Virus record (IMG/VR): IMGVR_UViG_3300036804_000034
Span: 1-25,611 of that record
From: a virus
DNA length: 25,611 nucleotides
Direction: 5' to 3' (one strand)
Shown: piece after piece, positions 21,801-25,611 of the stretch
Position numbering within the stretch: the first letter of the stretch is position 1
How the letters are laid out: the number at the start of each line of letters is the position of its first letter
Made by a program: the position numbers and the translations under genes
The notes under the pieces: model-generated
What the model saw: the letters and a program-made list of their open reading frames with translations, nothing else
Told to the model about the DNA's origin: nothing
The model's database searches: none

Positions 21801-22456
21801 GGGTCACCACCGCCCGCCAGCGCGATGTTCTCGGCACCTGCCACCAGGGGATGAGTAATCTGCTGGGGGAATGGCGAACCCTCGGGACTGCCCGATACCA
21901 TTTGGTTCCCGAAGCTAACTACATTGGGAGTGTCGGTGGTGAGCGCACCTTTGGCGCCCGGCATCGGGATGCCAGTCAAACCCTGAATAGCGGAAGCCCC
22001 GCCTCTCACGAATTGGCCGAACGAGGGCGGCTGCGTTTCAAATGCTGCGTGGGTCGGCTGTCCTTCGTACTCCTGCGCCCTGGCGGAGGCCTGCGCCTCA
22101 CTGGGACGGAGCACCTTCATATCGGGAGTGATGACGTAGCCAGGATAAGTGGTCGGATCGATGCCCTTCTTGATGAGATCGCTTTGCCAGGCGTAGGGCT
22201 GGCCCTCGCCTTCACGCCAGGAGCCGGGTACGCCCAACGTGCCGTAGGGTGCTTGTGGCTTCGGCGCCGCCTGCGCGCGGCCCACATTGTATTTGCTGAA
22301 AATCTTCTGCATCCCGAACTGCTGGCTTTCCGGCGAGGCTTGCGCATACTCGGGGTCATTCGCCATCAGGGTCTTATGCGCAACTTGCAGCTTCTGACTA
22401 TCGGGCAGCGGCGCGAAGTTGGGATCGGCGAATAGCTGTTCAAGTATATTTGGCAT
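18872..22456 (-). CDS. Large internal virion / ejection protein candidate
   Basis: The product is 1194 residues. The N-terminus (MPNILEQLFADPNFAPLPDS and the following QKLQVAHKTLMANDPEYAQA) resembles short helical repeats seen at the start of some phage internal virion proteins. A Gly-rich hydrophobic segment (VLGAMAGTGVALGAGLGMGA) is followed by a long Glu/Gln/Ala coiled coil and a helical middle. A second hydrophobic stretch (VYALQSLVYTAMGHLSPFVS) is followed by a low-complexity Pro/Gly region (codons within about 19258-19545) and a helical end. Size, membrane-active-looking segments and position before the portal suggest a DNA-ejection protein. No enzyme motif is visible. Confidence in the gene is high, in the role moderate. 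Confidence 0.65.
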   Translation of the reverse strand: MPNILEQLFADPNFAPLPDSQKLQVAHKTLMANDPEYAQASPESQQFGMQKIFSKYNVGRAQAAPKPQAPYGTLGVPGSWREGEGQPYAWQSDLIKKGIDPTTYPGYVITPDMKVLRPSEAQASARAQEYEGQPTHAAFETQPPSFGQFVRGGASAIQGLTGIPMPGAKGALTTDTPNVVSFGNQMVSGSPEGSPFPQQITHPLVAGAENIALAGGGDPEVFATGKLLPIAADVLKTQAQFQVQNKLGELADRKLTEAGHPVLGAMAGTGVALGAGLGMGAVQQKYQDLAEGRGRLKEAATEAETTAREASLAASREQEQKNIEAHQQALEKYTQVQNQFQRDHQAMTDVSAENVAKLQQQLAKEHTPAAQNAMMTEALGYQGPQRERLGVSDPLDRTAMASQTQADYASKIHNDINAPIGDAMDKWVDERDRLLGGKALLKAPVDLPIEAEPGQEHTINPLRGIVENEEANLGLNFNNTSKGLFARAKDLMRIPAAGAPPSAPPGGLTPELLKQAGGMIDGFDRLPPEQQTQLAQSMLDQGLIKAPPAGAPGAAEGEGARPPATVEEYIALQKAAKTAMRSARDGTNYNAAKSVANGVDQVIERWGAAKVPELKDLYSRYRVFRGQLFPSQLQSTIATGDVNKIGDEFFNYRGPTGENDRFNAWYRGADTGQRTTMRDLYSQWVQNRIANGDPVNRIVGPGQREVLSTLFPNSPLGSPEGYAQITSNELTMEQVLQSNPLVAQEYNRQLKDGVGELMVKDARRAVEMSYRDLRQMGPLGEQAIRAMDAAAGDPIRQSRIGAQALFGTTPQQAAQEFARQLTSPQQAGREAIGKKFGAPLETPLQRIPLKTPTTPEEAAQFALQTGRVKDPDPLTRRMINYWPVYALQSLVYTAMGHLSPFVSGMLGVGAGVNALEGRRQAFMRALEEPQTSAAYLKNLQEPFSTRMMEKGKAINAQAFKWYWMNKMASTQRPPTITQQPPIPTTPRPPAPPGPIPPQMQRFMGGPPPGGAPPGPPPGGPAPPPPPGAGGPPPPPMAAPTPTPMPGPAAPAGPAGAGPAGPPAPRMADMLPSPLREGFEGLSDEIGRLRGRPNSRGLTAAIERAQAQEVASNKAPDKVEAVMDLSRDVRKGGTPDVSSQLRTGQLSQPAIKNMLAQMNQINARGMLRFMSPSDRQHLLAMASSQDREWLQPMIG
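19258..19545 (-). repeat. Low-complexity Pro/Gly/Ala-coding tract
   Basis: GC-rich CCN/GGN codons encode PPPGGAPPGPPPGGP-type sequence, then PAAPAGPAGAGPAGPP, inside the 1194-residue gene. The stretch is a likely disordered hinge. Confidence 0.6.
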
Positions 22457-22458
22457 GA

Positions 22459-24024
22459 TCAGCCGCCGTATTTAGTCGTCCAGTCAGCGCCACTCGATGG
22501 CGCGGCAGCGGGAGCAGTGCCAGGGGGAGCAGTGCCACCGCCAGTAGTACCCACTCCGCCCCAACCAGGACTGCCAGTGCCGGTAGCCAGGGGATTAGTC
22601 GTATCGCCCTTGGCATTACCCAAGTTCATCGCCCTATTCACCTCTCCCCATGCCGCCGCTTGCGCTGCGTTATCGAGTTGCTGGGCACTCGACCCGCCGA
22701 AATACGGGAAATGACTCGATGCCTTGTAGGTATTGACGAAGTTCGTGTAGGCCTTCTCGTAGACCCCCTGGTACTGAATGGGCAACTGGAGCATGAAGCG
22801 CGCAACATCTCCCGGCAGCGCCCCTGGCGGCGCAACCACCCCCTGCGACCACTGCTTGGTGGTCGGGTTGTAGAAGTCCTGGGTCTTGGGAGCCTGTTCC
22901 TGGGTAATCTCGTCGCCCTGCGGGCGCGTACCCAAGCGCGAGGTGCCCTTGCTCGGGCTGTAGAAGACTTGCGGACGCGCGCCCATCATCGTGTCTTTGC
23001 GCTCGTCCGGTGACATCTGTTGCAGAGTTTGCAGGTTAAGCCCGCCCTGCTGAACCTGCTGAATGCCTTGCTGAATCTGCGGGCCGCCCGAGGGAACCTC
23101 GTCGCCCTGCGGTTGCAGGCCCGTGCGAAACGAGTTGTTACTCGGGCTGTAGAAAGTTTGCGACCGCGCGCCCTCCGCCATCTGGACCCGATCCGACATC
23201 GGGATCGCCTGCTGAACCTGCATTTCCTGCCCGCGCTGCTGCATCTCCTGGCCGAGATTGGCGATTTGCGCGTTGTTAAGTTTTGAGCGAAGGCTGAGTT
23301 CCTGGTTGTTAGTGTAGGCACTGGTAATATCCGACATTGAGACCGGCACCGAAGAGCCTGCGACCAGCGGGGCGACCTCGGCGAAGAACCGCCCCCGATC
23401 GGTATTTGGCTCCGCTGCGGCTGCGGCAGTCAGCGACCCCGATAAGGTCTTATTGCCTTCCAGGGCAAACTGGTGTTGGACGAACTGAGTCGGCGCGAGA
23501 CGCGACGCGAGTTTTTGCTCGGGCGGCAGGCCCGCGCGTTCCTTCTCCAGCTCCGCCTCCTCATCGAGCTTCTCCTGTGCGCTCTTGATGTCCAACGCGC
23601 CCTTCTGGATACCCTGCTGTTTTTCCTGGAGGGTGTACGGGAAGAGCTGCTGTTCCTGCTGCGCCTTCATCAGATTCGGCAAGTTATACATGGCCGCGAC
23701 ACCGCCGCGTGAGATCGCACCGCCGAGGCCCCCGAGCCTCGGTGCGCCGAGCGCGGCCAAACCGCCAGTCAGCGCGGTGCCGACCAGGGGATTACTAAGA
23801 AAATTCATCACTCCCTGTCCGAAGCCGCCCTGCTGCGGAGGAGGAGTAGGCGCTGCCTGACCCACCGGAGCTGGCGCCGTAGTTATCGGCGTCTGCGCAG
23901 CCGCACCTGGCAGTGGCGGCGTTGCACCTGGCGCCCCTGGTGGCGGCATCCCGCCGCCGCCTGGTGCCGGAGTTGTGGCGCTCGGTCCACCAATACCTAG
24001 TGACTGCCACAACTTATCACCCAT
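22459..24024 (-). CDS. Internal virion / ejection protein candidate with duplicated motif
   Basis: The product is 521 residues, with GGAG before the ATG. A Pro/Gly/Ala N-terminus leads to a hydrophobic Gly-rich segment (LVGTALTGGLAALGAPRLGG). A Gln/Glu/Lys helical region follows (LQEKQQGIQKGALDIKSAQE). Two copies of a 25-residue motif are present: GARSQTFYSPSNNSF, then TGLQPQGDE, and GARPQVFYSPSKGTS, then LGTRPQGDE, with a third remnant TQDFYNPTTKQW. The end is Gly/Thr/Pro-rich. I do not recognise a family. It is flanked by two similar Pro/Gly-rich proteins upstream of the portal, the expected place of ejection proteins. Confidence 0.6.
   Translation of the reverse strand: MGDKLWQSLGIGGPSATTPAPGGGGMPPPGAPGATPPLPGAAAQTPITTAPAPVGQAAPTPPPQQGGFGQGVMNFLSNPLVGTALTGGLAALGAPRLGGLGGAISRGGVAAMYNLPNLMKAQQEQQLFPYTLQEKQQGIQKGALDIKSAQEKLDEEAELEKERAGLPPEQKLASRLAPTQFVQHQFALEGNKTLSGSLTAAAAAEPNTDRGRFFAEVAPLVAGSSVPVSMSDITSAYTNNQELSLRSKLNNAQIANLGQEMQQRGQEMQVQQAIPMSDRVQMAEGARSQTFYSPSNNSFRTGLQPQGDEVPSGGPQIQQGIQQVQQGGLNLQTLQQMSPDERKDTMMGARPQVFYSPSKGTSRLGTRPQGDEITQEQAPKTQDFYNPTTKQWSQGVVAPPGALPGDVARFMLQLPIQYQGVYEKAYTNFVNTYKASSHFPYFGGSSAQQLDNAAQAAAWGEVNRAMNLGNAKGDTTNPLATGTGSPGWGGVGTTGGGTAPPGTAPAAAPSSGADWTTKYGG
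22909..22984 (-). repeat. Direct repeat copy 2 (FYSPS motif)
   Basis: This 76-base stretch matches the one at 23098-23173 over most of its length, with the same CTCGTCGCCCTGCGG start and GCTCGGGCTGTAGAA core on the plus strand. It encodes the second copy of the FYSPS...PQGDE motif. Confidence 0.65.
23098..23173 (-). repeat. Direct repeat copy 1 (FYSPS motif)
   Basis: This 76-base stretch encodes the first copy of the FYSPS...PQGDE motif, 189 bases from copy 2 within the same gene. The divergence indicates an old in-frame duplication. Confidence 0.65.
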
Positions 24025-24026
24025 GA

Positions 24027-24923
24027 CTATCTCCGTCCCTGCAATAGCATAGCTAATTGCATTTGCTGCGGCGTCAGGTTGCTCGGGTTAATCTGTGAGA
24101 AGTTCGGCATATTGACCGGCGAGTAGTTACCTCCCGTGGGCGGAGCCGCATTCATAACCGGCACAGTAGGCACTGCCGGTGAAATCTGGAGCGCGGGCGC
24201 ACCCTGCCCACCGCCAGCAGGCCGCCCGGTCGGAGGACGCGCGGGCTGCTGGCCTTGTCCACCGCTGCCGAATAATTTCGAGGCGACGCTCATTGCCGGG
24301 TCTACATATTTGAGGTATTCCGAATAGCCCTGATTTTGAGTGGCCGCATTTTGCTGGGCCTGCTGAGTCGCCTGCGTGCCAGTCGCTCCTGCCGCTACCG
24401 GCGTTGACGGTGCTATCTGACCACCGCCGCCCTGTCCTGACATGAACGCATTGGCGAGGCCGTGGGTGAGTTGCTCTGCTTGCGCTTGCGGAATCGGCGG
24501 CGCTCCAGGTGCCGGAAACGCACCCGGCGCTCCGGTGGGAGTGGGCGTCACTCCCGCCGCGACCGAGCTACCCAGCGCCCCTGGCGCGGGCGTCCCGCCA
24601 CCCCAACCTCCCATCAGGCCCTTGAGCGCCCCGCCAAGGCCAGTGCCCTGAAAAGACTGACCAAGTTGCGAGCCTCCAAGGCTGGACCCCAGCGGACCCA
24701 TCCCGGCGAAACCTTCGCCGAGGCCGCCGACCGCGCCACCGATGCCCGCGCCCATCGATGCGCCGCTGCTGCCACCGGCAGCCTGGCCGACTGTAGTACC
24801 AAGTCCACTAGTCATGAGTGGAACACCGAGGGCAGCTCCGCCGGGTATCATCGACAAGCCCGCGCCCGCCGCCATCTGCAAAGGCCCGGTTATATAGCCT
24901 GAGTTTTTACCGCCTATACCCAT
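24027..24923 (-). CDS. Gly-rich virion protein candidate
   Basis: The product is 298 residues, with GGAG 8 bases before the ATG. The first 110 residues are Gly/Ala/Ser-rich and hydrophobic (AAGAGLSMIPGGAALGVPLM, GAGIGGAVGGLGEGFAGMGP), like membrane-active glycine-zipper segments. A Pro/Thr/Gly and Gln-rich middle follows, with a short ordered helix (GYSEYLKYVDPAMSVASKLF). The C-terminus ends NLTPQQMQLAMLLQGRR. Glycine-zipper-type proteins are known among phage DNA-injection proteins, so an ejection role is plausible. No specific family is identified. Confidence 0.6.
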   Translation of the reverse strand: MGIGGKNSGYITGPLQMAAGAGLSMIPGGAALGVPLMTSGLGTTVGQAAGGSSGASMGAGIGGAVGGLGEGFAGMGPLGSSLGGSQLGQSFQGTGLGGALKGLMGGWGGGTPAPGALGSSVAAGVTPTPTGAPGAFPAPGAPPIPQAQAEQLTHGLANAFMSGQGGGGQIAPSTPVAAGATGTQATQQAQQNAATQNQGYSEYLKYVDPAMSVASKLFGSGGQGQQPARPPTGRPAGGGQGAPALQISPAVPTVPVMNAAPPTGGNYSPVNMPNFSQINPSNLTPQQMQLAMLLQGRR

Positions 24924-25611
24924 TTACTTTGCTCCTAAACCTTGAAGTGGCGTACCAGGCATATAGCTGGTGCCCGGTGCATCGTAGGCACCCATCGGCT
25001 GCGTGCCCGCCGGATTGCCGGTAATTGAGTTGGGACCGACCATGGGAGTGGGATAAGGACCGCCGGGCGCAAGCGACGAGGTAGGATTGTAGCCAGATCC
25101 GCCTTTCGCGGTGTATGGACTCGCCGTCATCATCTGCCCCGGTTGGTTTGGATTAGCAACACTTTGCTGCGTACCTTGTAGAATCTGGTTCAAGAGGTTG
25201 CTGGAGACTCCCGCTGCGCCCGAGCCAGCAGTGCTACTCTGAGTAACGCCTGGCTGGTTGGGATTGATACCAGTCGGAAATGCCATCCCGGCGTAGTTAT
25301 TAAACGTAGCGGCTGGCTGGTTGGGGTTGGTGGTAAACGTGTTGGGATTGTTGGGATTCATGCCGAGCGCGTTCCAATACTGATAGGCGAGCTGGTTGGC
25401 GGGATTCAGGTAAGTAGGATTTCCGCCCGTCGTATAGGTCGGCCAGGAAGAAGTCGGCGGCGGCGGCCCTGGCGGAGCCGGATCTGGTTGATTCGTTGAG
25501 ACCGGCTCCGGCGGCGGAGCTGCCAGCGGGATCGGCGCGGGTGGCGGCGGTGCCGGTGGTGGTGGCGGCAAAGGAGGTGGAGGTGGTGGAGGTGGCGGAG
25601 GTGGAGGTGGT
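24924..25611 (-). CDS. Pro-rich protein, 5' end beyond the window
   Basis: The frame is open to the right edge with no stop. The TTG near 25571 is unlikely to be the true start because upstream codons continue an uninterrupted polyproline run. At least 228 residues are visible. The N-terminal visible part is nearly pure Pro, with some Ala and Leu. Then come Asn/Pro/Gly/Thr-rich segments with repeated NPNNPN and NPNQP motifs (at least three NPNQP copies) and a C-terminus PGTPLQGLGAK. Composition resembles extended virion or linker proteins. It has no recognised domain. It is the most upstream visible member of the Pro/Gly-rich set before the portal. Confidence 0.6.
   Translation of the reverse strand, partial: PPPPPPPPPPPPPLPPPPPAPPPPAPIPLAAPPPEPVSTNQPDPAPPGPPPPTSSWPTYTTGGNPTYLNPANQLAYQYWNALGMNPNNPNTFTTNPNQPAATFNNYAGMAFPTGINPNQPGVTQSSTAGSGAAGVSSNLLNQILQGTQQSVANPNQPGQMMTASPYTAKGGSGYNPTSSLAPGGPYPTPMVGPNSITGNPAGTQPMGAYDAPGTSYMPGTPLQGLGAK
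25458..25611 (-). repeat. Polyproline-coding GGT/GGC/GGA tract at the window edge
   Basis: On the plus strand the last 50 bases are almost only GGN triplets, read on the minus strand as CCN (Pro). The tract is a likely slippage site and a likely cause of assembly trouble or contig ends. Confidence 0.6.

Overview
The window is a stretch of a tailed-phage (Caudoviricetes) genome, GC-rich (my impression, about 60%), and most of it is a virion-morphogenesis region transcribed from the minus strand. No host can be named from the sequence. Sec-type signal peptides, a lipobox and Shine-Dalgarno-led starts point to a bacterial host, probably diderm. Recognisable structural families are a P22-gp1-like portal, an N4-gp56-like major capsid protein (MCP), an SU10/P22-gp4-like head-tail adaptor, and a P22-gp10-like nozzle or DNA-stabilisation protein. 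This set suggests a short-tailed virion. I see no terminase, polymerase, integrase, tRNA or CRISPR array.

Layout. Bases 1-992 are on the plus strand: the end of an unrecognised gene, a lipoprotein, a 34-residue membrane peptide and a 51-residue membrane protein. From 1006 to the right edge every gene is on the minus strand, so it reads from right to left. First come three Pro/Gly/Gln-rich proteins at 25611-22459 and a 1194-residue protein at 22456-18872, all candidate internal or ejection proteins. The portal follows at 18871-16682, then a His-rich exported mini-protein. Next is a cluster of small proteins, three with Cys-rich metal-site patterns, leading into a beta-rich protein and a PurD-like ATP-grasp enzyme (16478-12566). 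Then come a scaffold-like protein, two small basic proteins, the nozzle protein, a small fibre-like protein and a 1109-residue repeat fibre with a signal peptide. Two more exported proteins and a two-helix membrane protein follow. The MCP with its own promoter, a candidate decoration protein, two small proteins, a structured RNA and the adaptor come next. The series ends with two small membrane (holin-like) proteins and a zinc-finger peptide that meets the plus-strand genes tail to tail.

How it may work. Portal, scaffold, MCP, adaptor and nozzle are enough to build a head and a short tail. The Pro/Gly-rich proteins next to the portal are in the usual place for ejection proteins. The MCP has a near-consensus sigma70-type promoter and a hairpin leader. 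A four-arm RNA fold ending in a T-rich run lies between the capsid genes and the adaptor, and may lower expression of the genes after it.

The least ordinary parts are the ATP-grasp ligase beside metal-site proteins, the exported proteins including a fibre-sized one, and the structured RNA at 2847-2958.
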